Positions 1 through 6,666 of a stretch of 21,713 bases of DNA are shown in pieces (positions within the stretch are counted from its first letter, which is position 1; each line of letters begins with the position of its first letter). The stretch is taken from positions 1 to 21,713 of the forward strand of contig JAFQVU010000193.1 in the NCBI GenBank assembly GCA_017407885.1, written 5' to 3'. A program made the translations under genes and the position numbers. The notes beneath the pieces are model-generated. The model saw only the letters and a list, made by a program, of their open reading frames with translations. It was not told the origin of the DNA and did no database searches. This stretch comes from Clostridia bacterium (GTDB taxonomy: Bacteria; Bacillota_A; Clostridia; Oscillospirales; CAG-272).

Positions 1-45
1 GAGGGGAACCAATTGCTCTCAAACGCCGATCCATAGGTTCCCCTC
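1..45. repeat. Inverted repeat at window start
   Basis: GAGGGGAACC (1-10) and GGTTCCCCTC (36-45) are perfect 10 bp complementary arms with a 25 nt loop. The following bases carry short blocks (CTCCCCTCC, GCTCGGCTG, GCCGCCCCTTA) that also occur in the island at 9155-9777, so this looks like the edge of the same kind of repeat-rich spacer. No T-tract follows, so a terminator is not favoured. Confidence 0.6.
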
Positions 46-96
46 TGCACTCCCCTCCTTAGCTCGGCTGTGCCGCCCCTTATAATAAGTGCTTTA

Positions 97-187
97 GCCA
101 AACACTATGTGAGCAAATGCGTATATTAAAGTTCTTTGCCAGGCTTTCTTTCAAGAAAGCCGCGTATCCCTTATCCCCCCACACAAA
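97..187 (+). repeat. Dispersed intergenic repeat, copy 1
   Basis: Positions 97-139 match 13915-13957 at 37 of 43 bases without gaps. The match resumes after a variable hairpin (AAGAAAGC, then a C-rich stretch ending CCCCCACACAAA at 176-187; compare 13990-14029). In this copy the variable part is a perfect 9 bp hairpin, GGCTTTCTT-TC-AAGAAAGCC (about 142-161). It lies upstream of the lipoprotein promoter. Confidence 0.75.
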
Positions 188-236
188 ATGTGCACACTTT
201 TTTACAAATACTGTTCAATCTATTCATAAAATCGGG

Positions 237-266
237 TTGACAAATACACCTGCGGCGTTGTATAAT
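237..266 (+). promoter_or_regulatory. Sigma-A promoter of lipoprotein gene
   Basis: TTGACA (237-242) and TATAAT (261-266) are both perfect consensus boxes with an 18 bp spacer. Transcription would start near 273, about 25 nt before the ATG at 299. It probably drives the lipoprotein and the overlapping cysteine desulfurase gene, possibly through pyrE and the acetyltransferase. Confidence 0.85.
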
Positions 267-298
267 AACATCATAAAATAAAAACGCGAGGTTCATAC

Positions 299-835
299 AT
301 GAAAAACATCAAAAAAACAGCCGCATTTCTTGCCGCGGTGCTGATGAGCGCATCCGTATTCACATCATGCGGCAAGGAAGCAACCACCATACTCGGCTTC
401 AAGGAGATATCCGATGACGGCGTTTCATACGACCTTTTCGTGCCGGATGAGTGGGTGAGTGACATATCGACCGGTGTGTCCGCCGCTTATTACAGCGCCA
501 TTGACCCGTCAAACATCTCCGTGATGGCGTTTGAGCTTGACAATGAAGTCCGCAGTCTGCCCGAATACTGGGAGACCTACGAGCCGGGACTGAAGGCGAT
601 CTTCCCCGACCTTACATACGTCGGTGAGCCGGAAGAAACCAAGCTCGACGGAGTTCCCGCGATGCAGTATATCTATACCGGCACCATGGCAAACACCAAT
701 TACAAGATAATGCAGATCGTCTCGATGCATAACGCACGTGTGCACATCTTCACCTACACCGCCGAGACGGACAAGTATGATGCGCACATTGAGGATGTTC
801 TCGCAATACTCGATTACTTCACATTCACCGAATAA
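299..835 (+). CDS. Small secreted lipoprotein, function unknown
   Basis: The protein has 178 residues. The N-terminus has lysines at 2, 5 and 6, a hydrophobic segment at about 8-20, and a lipobox-like VFTSC with Cys24 as the likely lipidated residue, so it should be a membrane-anchored extracytoplasmic protein. The mature part (about 25-178) has an alternating beta pattern and resembles the small PsbP/DcrB-like lipoproteins common in Clostridia; that resemblance is an impression, not a firm family call. The start is supported by GAGG at 288-291, 7 nt ahead of the ATG, and by the consensus promoter just upstream. The stop codon overlaps the next start as TAATG, implying translational coupling to the cysteine desulfurase. 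No catalytic motif was recognised. Confidence 0.85.
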   Translation: MKNIKKTAAFLAAVLMSASVFTSCGKEATTILGFKEISDDGVSYDLFVPDEWVSDISTGVSAAYYSAIDPSNISVMAFELDNEVRSLPEYWETYEPGLKAIFPDLTYVGEPEETKLDGVPAMQYIYTGTMANTNYKIMQIVSMHNARVHIFTYTAETDKYDAHIEDVLAILDYFTFTE

Positions 836-2010
836 TGGATAAAATTTATTTCGACAACTGCGCCACCACCCCTCTCTGCGCAGAGGCGAAGGATGCAATG
901 TGCGCGGCGATGAGCTTTTACGGAAATCCGTCCTCGCTTCACACGATGGGCGTTGAAGCGGAGAAGCTGGTGTCCGATGCGCGCCGCACGATTCTCACCT
1001 CACTCGGAGTAAGAGGCATCAACAAGCTTACCGAAAAGCAGCTTATCTTCACAGCGAGCGGTACCGAGGCGGACAACCTCGCAATGTTCGGTACGATTGG
1101 CGCAAAGGGGTACAATTCCAAGAAAATAATCATCTCCGACAGCGAGCATCCTGCGATAATGGCACCTGCCGAGGAGCTTGAAAAGGACGGCTTTACCGTT
1201 GTCCGCATCCCGACTGTCGGCGGCGAGCCGGACTATGACATGATAGCGCACGAGGCTGACAAAAGCACCGTTCTTGTAAGCTTCATGCTGGTTAACAACG
1301 AGACCGGCGCCATTTACGACATAAAGCGCATTTCGGATATAGTCAAAGCCGCGAATCCCGATGCTCTCGTGCATACCGACTGCGTGCAGGGATATATGAA
1401 CATCCCGTTCACCGAGCGGTCTCTCGGCGCTGATATGATAACGCTCAGCGCGCACAAAATCGGCGGGCCCAAGGGCGTGGGCGCACTTTTCGTAAGCGCG
1501 GACATGCTTAAACGCCGACAAATTGCACCGATAATCTACGGCGGCGGTCAGGAATCGGGTATGCGCTCGGGCACGGAGAATCTGCTCGGAATCGTCGGCT
1601 TCGGAGCGGCGGTAAAGAGCGTATCGCTCATGCATACCGCCTATGCTAAAAACAAAGCAACACTGCGCGAATATATAATCGAGCGGCTGTCGGACGAGTC
1701 TCGATTCGGCGGAGTCAAGCTGAATCTGCCCAAAGTGGCGGCTCCGCACGTTATCAGCATCACGCTTCCGAATATCAAGAGTGAGACCATGCTGCACCGA
1801 CTTTCGCTTGACGGAATATATGTGTCAAGCGGCTCGGCATGTTCATCGAACACGGGGCATAAGAGTCACGTCCTGCGTGCGTTCGGTCTGACCGAGCGTG
1901 AGGCAGACTGCACGATTCGTGTTAGCCTCGGTGCGCAGAATACGCTTGATGAGGTTGAAAAATTCCTCGCATCCCTCGAAAATGCGCTTGGGACATTAGT
2001 GCGAATATAA
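835..2010 (+). CDS. Cysteine desulfurase (NifS/IscS family)
   Basis: This 391-residue class V aminotransferase-fold PLP enzyme takes sulfur from cysteine as an enzyme-bound persulfide for Fe-S cluster assembly or tRNA thiolation. Visible features are the N-terminal YFDNCATTP and YGNPSSLH motifs, SEHPA, NNETG, the HTDCVQ cofactor-binding region, the PLP lysine K208 in LSAHKIGGPKG, the GGGQESGMRSGTEN loop, and the active-site C336 in SSGSACSSN. Length is normal for the family. The start overlaps the lipoprotein stop (TAATG, 833-837). No iscU, sufU or thiI lies beside it, so the sulfur acceptor cannot be read from context and no gene symbol is assigned. The short loop around C336 fits the NifS/IscS class rather than SufS, with moderate confidence. 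Confidence 0.95.
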   Translation: MDKIYFDNCATTPLCAEAKDAMCAAMSFYGNPSSLHTMGVEAEKLVSDARRTILTSLGVRGINKLTEKQLIFTASGTEADNLAMFGTIGAKGYNSKKIIISDSEHPAIMAPAEELEKDGFTVVRIPTVGGEPDYDMIAHEADKSTVLVSFMLVNNETGAIYDIKRISDIVKAANPDALVHTDCVQGYMNIPFTERSLGADMITLSAHKIGGPKGVGALFVSADMLKRRQIAPIIYGGGQESGMRSGTENLLGIVGFGAAVKSVSLMHTAYAKNKATLREYIIERLSDESRFGGVKLNLPKVAAPHVISITLPNIKSETMLHRLSLDGIYVSSGSACSSNTGHKSHVLRAFGLTEREADCTIRVSLGAQNTLDEVEKFLASLENALGTLVRI

Positions 2011-2057
2011 AGCACAAACGGTTATTTTAGAAAAAATATAGACAGGAGATATAAAAA

Positions 2058-2729
2058 ATGAGCTACAAGACAGACTTTATTGAATTCATGGTAAGAAGCG
2101 GCGTGCTTCGTTTCGGAGACTTCACCACCAAGAGCGGAAGAAAGTCCCCATACTTCGTCAACACCGGCAACTACAAGACCGGTGCACAGATGGCAAAGCT
2201 CGGCAAATATTACGCCGAGTGCCTGAAGAACAACGTCGGCGACGATTTTGACGTCCTCTTCGGCCCTGCATACAAGGGTATTCCGCTTGCAACCGTGACC
2301 GCCTGCTCGCTCTTTAACGAGTACGGCATCGACAAGCCCTACTGCTTCAACCTCAAGGAAGCAAAAGACCACGGCGAGGGCGGTAATATGGTCGGCGCGA
2401 AGCTGTCTGACGGAGACCGCGTTGTTATCATCGAGGACGTAATCACTGCCGGCACTGCAGTCCGTGAGACTCTTCCCCAGCTTAAAGCGGCGGCTGATGT
2501 AAAGGTCGAGCACATGATAATCTCGGTTGACCGCATGGAGCGCGGCCAGTCGGGTACTACCGCGATCAAGGAGATCGGCGCGGAGTTCGGCATCAAGGTG
2601 CATCCCATTGTTACCGTGCGCGAGATCATCGACCACATGCATAACCGCGAGATCGACGGTACTGTACCGCTTAACGATGAAGTACGTGAGCGCATGGAGC
2701 AGTACCTCGAGATGTACTGCGAGAAATAA
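2058..2729 (+). CDS. pyrE: Orotate phosphoribosyltransferase
   Basis: This 223-residue cytosolic enzyme transfers the phosphoribosyl group of PRPP to orotate, giving OMP in de novo UMP synthesis. The N-terminal LRFGDFTTKSGRKSPYFVNTG is characteristic of the family. The PRPP loop VVIIEDVITAGTA is at residues 122-134, and the substrate region GPAYKGIPLA lies near residue 75. AGGAG (2044-2048) precedes the ATG by 9 nt. The gene lies 47 nt after the cysteine desulfurase and overlaps the acetyltransferase start by one base (TAATG). No other pyr genes are in the window, and no PyrR-type attenuator is visible in the short upstream gap. Confidence 0.95.
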   Translation: MSYKTDFIEFMVRSGVLRFGDFTTKSGRKSPYFVNTGNYKTGAQMAKLGKYYAECLKNNVGDDFDVLFGPAYKGIPLATVTACSLFNEYGIDKPYCFNLKEAKDHGEGGNMVGAKLSDGDRVVIIEDVITAGTAVRETLPQLKAAADVKVEHMIISVDRMERGQSGTTAIKEIGAEFGIKVHPIVTVREIIDHMHNREIDGTVPLNDEVRERMEQYLEMYCEK

Positions 2730-3328
2730 TGAATATTACGCTTCGCTTCGCCGCGCCCTCGGACGCGGCGAAGCTTATTGAGATATACCGCCCGTATGTA
2801 GAGGGGACTACGGTCACATTTGAATATGATACCCCGAGTGAAGAGGAGTTCAGCCGCCGTATTGTGGAATTTTCGAGAGATTTTCCTTATCTCGTCTGCG
2901 AATCGGACGGTGAAGTAATCGGCTACGCATACGCGCACAGATACGGCGAGCGCTTTTCGTTCCGCTTTTCCACAGAGCTGTCGATATATTTAGCCCCGTC
3001 CGCACGCGGCAAGGGCGTTGGCACGCGGCTTTACGGTGCGCTTATTGAACTGCTAACGCTGATGGGTTACAAAAATCTCTACGCGCTTGTGAGCTGTCCG
3101 AATCCCGAGAGCTTTGCGTTTCACGAAAAATTCGGCTTCAAGGAAGTCGGGCGCGCAAACGGTGTCGGCTACAAATTCGGAAAGTGGATTGACCTTGCGA
3201 CACTGGAACGTGTTGTCGGCGACAAGGATGATACCGAGGATCGTGCACTTTGGCATGCTTGCCCGAAGCGGATCGGCGATATCGATGCCGCACCGATACT
3301 GCGCAAATATGCGCTGTGTGAGCGGTAA
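2729..3328 (+). CDS. GNAT N-acetyltransferase, phosphinothricin acetyltransferase-like
   Basis: This 199-residue protein has the GNAT fold. It starts with the typical IRxAxxxDAxxLxxIYxPYV-type segment (here LRFAAPSDAAKLIEIYRPYV), and TVTFEYDTPSEEEF is typical of the PAT/MnaT group, which acetylates small amino-group substrates such as methionine sulfone or phosphinothricin. The acetyl-CoA loop APSARGKGVGTRL is at about residues 90-102, and CPNPESFAFHEKFGFKEVG matches the conserved C-terminal GNAT motif. The last 35 or so residues extend beyond the usual end of such proteins. The natural substrate cannot be told from sequence. It is translationally coupled to pyrE through TAATG at 2727-2731 and followed by a strong terminator. 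Confidence 0.88.
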   Translation: MNITLRFAAPSDAAKLIEIYRPYVEGTTVTFEYDTPSEEEFSRRIVEFSRDFPYLVCESDGEVIGYAYAHRYGERFSFRFSTELSIYLAPSARGKGVGTRLYGALIELLTLMGYKNLYALVSCPNPESFAFHEKFGFKEVGRANGVGYKFGKWIDLATLERVVGDKDDTEDRALWHACPKRIGDIDAAPILRKYALCER

Positions 3329-3362
3329 AAAAGGGCGTTTTCTTCCCCTAAAAACATTATAA

Positions 3363-3400
3363 AAACAACCGACTGAAAACCAGTCGGTTGTTTGCTTTTA
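3363..3400. terminator. Bidirectional rho-independent terminator
   Basis: A perfect 13 bp stem (3363-3375 with 3381-3393, loop AAAAC) is flanked by A-rich sequence on the left and T-rich sequence on the right. It sits between convergent genes, the acetyltransferase on plus and nrdR on minus, and can serve both. Confidence 0.9.
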
Positions 3401-3880
3401 TTTAGACTCTCCGTCCGCACGGGACTCCTTGAGCTTTTTCAGATTATTAAGCTCGTTAATGAACGCATCCGCCTCGTTAAACTCGCGGTAAACCGAGCAG
3501 AAGCGTATGTACGCAACGTCATCAAGCTCGCGGAGCTTTGCCATGATACGCTCGCCGATCTCCACTGTCGATACCTCGATACGGTGTCCGTTTTTGAAAT
3601 CGGCTTCCATGCCGGCTACGATATCTTCCATCTGTTCATCCGTGACCGGACGCTTTTGGCAGGCTTTTTTTATACCGTTCATTATTTTATCGCGGTCAAA
3701 TGCCTCTCGGCTGTTGTCGCGCTTGCAGACAACAAGTGCACCGCGCTCGACCGTTTCATATGATGTAAATCTGTGCTGACAGTTAAGGCACTCTCTGCGG
3801 CGGCGTATGCTACGCTCATCGTCTATAGGGCGAGTGTCAAGTACCTTATCCTCGTTGCATCCGCAGATGGGACATTTCAT
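3398..3880 (-). CDS. nrdR: Transcriptional repressor NrdR
   Basis: This 160-residue protein is the ATP/dATP-sensing repressor of ribonucleotide reductase genes. The N-terminal zinc ribbon has C3, C6, C31 and C34 (MKCPICG ... ECLNCQHRF), followed by the conserved RRRREC segment. The ATP-cone domain spans about residues 46-136. MKCPICG is the canonical family N-terminus, which fixes the start even though the nearest SD-like sequence (AAAGG on the minus strand) is unusually far, about 14 nt, from the ATG. A good promoter and a structured leader lie upstream. No nrd structural gene lies in the window. The gene ends at the shared terminator. Confidence 0.97.
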   Translation of the reverse strand: MKCPICGCNEDKVLDTRPIDDERSIRRRRECLNCQHRFTSYETVERGALVVCKRDNSREAFDRDKIMNGIKKACQKRPVTDEQMEDIVAGMEADFKNGHRIEVSTVEIGERIMAKLRELDDVAYIRFCSVYREFNEADAFINELNNLKKLKESRADGESK

Positions 3881-3902
3881 AGATTAAACCATGCCTTTCT
3901 TG

Positions 3903-3947
3903 TGTCGCAGAGTGGTTCGCGACAGGGGATAGCCACCGTTCACGGTG
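3903..3947 (-). promoter_or_regulatory. Two inverted repeats in the nrdR leader
   Basis: CACCGT-TC-ACGGTG (3934-3947) is a perfect 6 bp hairpin. TGTCGC (3903-3908) and GCGACA (3919-3924) form a second 6 bp stem. Both lie between the promoter -10 box and the nrdR start, so they would be in the first half of the roughly 80 nt leader. They could be operator sites or RNA hairpins. Confidence 0.5.
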
Positions 3948-3965
3948 ATTACTGCTTACTATATA

Positions 3966-3994
3966 AGTATACCACACCGAGAAAATTTTTTCAA
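3966..3994 (-). promoter_or_regulatory. Sigma-A promoter of nrdR
   Basis: Read on the minus strand, TTGAAA (3989-3994) and TATACT (3966-3971) are separated by 17 bp. The start site would be near 3959. Confidence 0.75.
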
Positions 3995-4059
3995 CCCCTT
4001 TACCGATTTTTTCTTATACAAAATCGCACAAAAAACACACAAATTTTCGCATGAACGAT

Positions 4060-4065
4060 TATACT
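4060..4065 (+). promoter_or_regulatory. Possible -10 box for the amidotransferase gene
   Basis: TATACT at 4060-4065 lies about 30 nt upstream of the coding region on the plus strand, divergent from nrdR. No convincing -35 box is present at 16-18 bp, so this is a weak call. Confidence 0.4.
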
Positions 4066-4104
4066 GTAATATCAACATAAAGGAAGGTGATCACCATAAA
4101 TCCC

Positions 4105-4776
4105 ATGATCGGAATTACCACGTCCTCTAATCATGACGGCGACTTTTTCCTGCGCAGACAGTACTGCAGTGCGGTACTGCGCGCCGGCGGCATCCCCATT
4201 ATGCTCCCCCCGGTCGGACGTCCCACCGCGGCACTCGGCATCATTGACGGACTCCTGTTCTCGGGCGGCGGAGATATCGCCCCCAGGCTGTGCGGTATTA
4301 CCGACTACGATCCCATGCTGCTTTTTGAGGTATTCCCCGAGCGTGACGAATATGAGTTAGAGCTTGCCGCGCTCGCGTACCAACGCGACATCCCGACACT
4401 CGGCATCTGCCGCGGCGTGCAGGTTCTAAACGCCGCGCTAGGTGGAAGTCTGTATTTCGATATACCGGGGCACAGACAGACACTCTCGCGCGAACAACCC
4501 TCGCACAGTGTCAGCATCGCCTCGGGTTCACTGCTGCACCGTCTTATCGGCGCGCGCGAGCTTGAGGTCAACAGCTTTCATCATCAAGCGGTTGATAAAC
4601 TCGCAGAGCCGCTTCGGGTATGCGCCGTCTCTGCGGACGGGATTATCGAAGCGCTCGAAGCACCTGATAACCGGTTTTGTCTCGGCGTACAGTGGCATCC
4701 CGAGCATATGAACGGCTTTGCCGCCGAGGTGCTGTTCGCCGCATTATGTGCTGCGGCGGCACAGCGTGGGTACTGA
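4105..4776 (+). CDS. Class I glutamine amidotransferase-like hydrolase (PuuD / peptidase C26 type)
   Basis: The protein resembles gamma-glutamyl-gamma-aminobutyrate hydrolases, which cleave gamma-glutamyl amides. The triad is visible: nucleophile C102 in LGICRGVQVLN, with H198 and E200 in GVQWHPEH (numbering from ATG 4105). The oxyanion region GLLFSGGGDI and the N-terminal IGITTSSN fit the family; the length of 223 residues is slightly short. The start is unclear. The strong SD AAAGGAAGGTGATCACC overlaps a GTG at 4087 and is too far from ATG 4105, but is well spaced for ATA 4096, which would give the family-like N-terminus (M)NPMIGIT. It converges on the LysM-CAP gene with a gap of 16 nt. The true substrate is not known. 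Confidence 0.88.
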   Translation: MIGITTSSNHDGDFFLRRQYCSAVLRAGGIPIMLPPVGRPTAALGIIDGLLFSGGGDIAPRLCGITDYDPMLLFEVFPERDEYELELAALAYQRDIPTLGICRGVQVLNAALGGSLYFDIPGHRQTLSREQPSHSVSIASGSLLHRLIGARELEVNSFHHQAVDKLAEPLRVCAVSADGIIEALEAPDNRFCLGVQWHPEHMNGFAAEVLFAALCAAAAQRGY

Positions 4777-4792
4777 TGCTGCACATAGCGGT

Positions 4793-5401
4793 TTATTTCC
4801 TTATGAACATCTGTGTCCAGTAATTTCCGTCCTTTACGTAACCCACTCCAATATGTGTAAACGACGCATTAAGTATATTTGCGCGGTGTCCGGATGAGTT
4901 CATCCAAGCGTTGACTACCGCCTGCGGCGTTCTTTGACCGTATGCGATATTTTCGCCTGCACTTCGATAAGATATACCGAAGTTCTTTATCATCTGAAAC
5001 GGTGAACCGTAAACGGGGCTTGTATGCGAGAAATATTTATTATCTCTCATATCCTGTGATTTGTATCTTGCGACACGGCTAAGTTCCCAATCGTGTGTCA
5101 ACGGCTTTAAGCCGTTCTGGGCGCGCGCCTCATTTACAAGCCGCACCACCTCACTCTCGTAATTCGCAACCGTCCCGTCAAGAGTCGGGATGTTGATTAC
5201 CTGCCCCGGGTAGATCAGATCATAGTTTACTATCTGCGGATTTGCCGCCTTTATCTCGCTTAATCCGACCTGATATTTAAGGGCAAGCTGCCACATCGTG
5301 TCTCCCGACACCACCTTGTGGGAAGTCGCCGCATTTGTTCCCATTATAAGCATTGCCGCCGTCATAGCGCCGGCAATAACGTACGATAAGATTTTCTTCA
5401 T
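4793..5401 (-). CDS. Secreted LysM-CAP domain protein (YkwD/SafA-like)
   Basis: This 202-residue protein has a signal peptide (KK at 2-3, hydrophobic core about 5-21, likely cleavage after TNA at about residue 24). One LysM domain at 28-72 (HKVVSGDTMWQLALKYQV ... YPGQVINIP) binds peptidoglycan. A CAP/SCP domain at about 84-202 carries FSHTSP, GENIA, AWMNSSGHRANIL and IGVG, with the family histidines and glutamate present. Such proteins act in the cell wall or spore coat; their biochemical activity is not settled. The start has SD AGGGGGG with 9 nt spacing and a good promoter upstream. It is divergent from the lipase-like gene. Confidence 0.93.
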   Translation of the reverse strand: MKKILSYVIAGAMTAAMLIMGTNAATSHKVVSGDTMWQLALKYQVGLSEIKAANPQIVNYDLIYPGQVINIPTLDGTVANYESEVVRLVNEARAQNGLKPLTHDWELSRVARYKSQDMRDNKYFSHTSPVYGSPFQMIKNFGISYRSAGENIAYGQRTPQAVVNAWMNSSGHRANILNASFTHIGVGYVKDGNYWTQMFIRK

Positions 5402-5426
5402 TTGTTTATACCCCCCTATTGTGCAT

Positions 5427-5470
5427 TGATGACAATTTGCGCGAATTGAAGCTCGCTGTATTTGTCATCA
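5427..5470. repeat. 9 bp inverted repeat in the divergent promoter region
   Basis: TGATGACAA (5427-5435) and TTGTCATCA (5462-5470) are perfect complements 26 nt apart. The right arm contains the candidate -35 box (TTGTCA) of the lipase gene and lies at the predicted 5' end of the LysM-CAP transcript. Confidence 0.55.
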
Positions 5471-5491
5471 TCACCAACATTATACCATAAT
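5462..5491 (+). promoter_or_regulatory. Candidate promoter of lipase-like gene
   Basis: TTGTCA (5462-5467) and CATAAT (5486-5491) are separated by 18 bp, each with one mismatch to consensus. The -10 region lies next to the -10 box of the opposite promoter. Confidence 0.5.
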
Positions 5492-5507
5492 TCGTCCTTT
5501 TATGCAA
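5479..5507 (-). promoter_or_regulatory. Sigma-A promoter of LysM-CAP gene
   Basis: On the minus strand TTGCAT (5502-5507) and TATAAT (5479-5484) are 17 bp apart, with an extended TGG in front of the -10 box. The predicted leader is about 70 nt. Confidence 0.75.
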
Positions 5508-5528
5508 ATGTAATATAAGGAAGGCATC

Positions 5529-6149
5529 ATGAACCTTTACGACCTGTTTTCAATGTGTCTATCCATCCCCTACCTGCAGACGGGCGGCTCCGCCAACTAC
5601 GCAGTACACCGCGAAGGGCGTGTTCTGTACATATTCTTTGAAGCCTCATCCGGCAGTAATGACTGGCGGATAAATTTCAACTTTCCCGCAAAGGCGTACA
5701 AAAGAATGGGGCAGCCGGTCTGGTTTGCGCACCGCGGATTCCTCGACACGTGGAAGGAGATAGAGCCGGTGCTTGCTGACAAAATCGCCGACCGCACGGT
5801 CAAAAAGCTTGTAATCACCGGCTACTCCCACGGTGCGGCGCTCGCCATGCTTTGTCACGAGTACGTCTGGTATAACCGCCCCGATCTGCGTCAAACGCTT
5901 GACGGGTACGGCTTCGGTTCACCACGAGTCTTTTGGGGAATAAAAAACGCCGAGCTGAGTCGGCGTTGGGAACGGTTTCATGTGATACGCAACATTGATG
6001 ATATCGTCACCCATCTGCCCCCTGCTGCCCTCGGCTACAGACACGTCGGGACGATGATAAAGCTCGGCGGTAGCGGCAAGTACTCCCCCGTTGATGCCCA
6101 CCGCCCCGAAAACATTCTCCGTGAGCTTCAGCCGTATCGAGAAGAGTGA
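5529..6149 (+). CDS. Class 3 lipase-like alpha/beta hydrolase, cytosolic
   Basis: The protein has 206 residues. The nucleophile elbow GYSHGAALA gives S100, the acid is D157 or D158 in RNIDDIVTHLPP, and H191 in DAHRPENI completes a lipase class 3 triad. The family-typical GFGSPRV follows the elbow and HRGFLDTW precedes it. There is no signal peptide or membrane segment, so it appears to act in the cytosol, possibly on lipid esters; the substrate is unknown. AAGGAAGG lies just before the ATG. It is divergent from the LysM-CAP gene and converges on the MGS-like gene across a terminator. Confidence 0.85.
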   Translation: MNLYDLFSMCLSIPYLQTGGSANYAVHREGRVLYIFFEASSGSNDWRINFNFPAKAYKRMGQPVWFAHRGFLDTWKEIEPVLADKIADRTVKKLVITGYSHGAALAMLCHEYVWYNRPDLRQTLDGYGFGSPRVFWGIKNAELSRRWERFHVIRNIDDIVTHLPPAALGYRHVGTMIKLGGSGKYSPVDAHRPENILRELQPYREE

Positions 6150-6163
6150 TGGATTGGGGACAC

Positions 6164-6196
6164 AAAAACGGTGCCGTTCAAAACGGCACCGTTTTT
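6164..6196. terminator. Bidirectional rho-independent terminator
   Basis: A perfect 15 bp stem (6164-6178 with 6182-6196, loop CAA) begins with five A and ends with five T. It lies between the convergent lipase-like and MGS-like genes and can stop transcription from either side. Confidence 0.93.
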
Positions 6197-6198
6197 CA

Positions 6199-6624
6199 TT
6201 AATTATCCTTGCGGTTGTATACCGACTTCGGATTGACAATATCACGCCAATCAAGTCCGCCGGTATCGAGCGCACATACAAGAACTTCGGCTGTCGCGAT
6301 ATTAGTCGCAACCGGCACATTGTATACATCGCACATGCGAAGAAGATTGTGCTCTTCCTCATTGAAAACGACATCCTTCGATGTATCGCGGAAATATATG
6401 AGCAGGTCTATCTCGTTGTATGCAAGACGAGAGGTGATCTGCTGTGTTCCACCCTGGGAGCCGGCAAGAAGCTTCTCGATTTTAAGTCCCGTTGCTTCTG
6501 ATATATATTTACCTGTGATGCCGGTAGCACACAGATTGTGCTTGCAAAGTATACCGCAGTATGCTATACAGAACTGCGTCATTAATTCCTTCTTCTTGTC
6601 ATCGGCAATAATAGCTATTTCCAT
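6199..6624 (-). CDS. Methylglyoxal synthase-like protein lacking catalytic residues
   Basis: This 141-residue protein aligns without gaps through residue 110 or so with methylglyoxal synthase, which converts DHAP to methylglyoxal and phosphate. The MGS fold landmarks are present: IAIIADDKKK, CATGITGKYI, GLKIEKLLAGSQGGTQQ, LLIYFRD and CDVYNVPVATNIATAE. Compared with E. coli MgsA (from memory, offset 11), the catalytic base D71 is T60, H19 is D8, H98 is F87 and D101 is E90, while D20, K23 and D91 are kept as D9, K12 and D80. Enzyme activity is therefore doubtful; it may be a ligand-binding MGS domain. SD GAAAGGGAG precedes the ATG. It lies 42 nt after the MinD-like gene in an apparent operon. 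Confidence 0.88.
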   Translation of the reverse strand: MEIAIIADDKKKELMTQFCIAYCGILCKHNLCATGITGKYISEATGLKIEKLLAGSQGGTQQITSRLAYNEIDLLIYFRDTSKDVVFNEEEHNLLRMCDVYNVPVATNIATAEVLVCALDTGGLDWRDIVNPKSVYNRKDN

Positions 6625-6666
6625 TTGTATCTCCCTTTCATTGATATTCCGAAGCTTTTGTCGTTT

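Noticed and set aside
3773..4054. Plus-strand open frame across the nrdR start and promoter
   Set aside because: It is antisense to NrdR and crosses its promoter; no SD and no recognisable protein.
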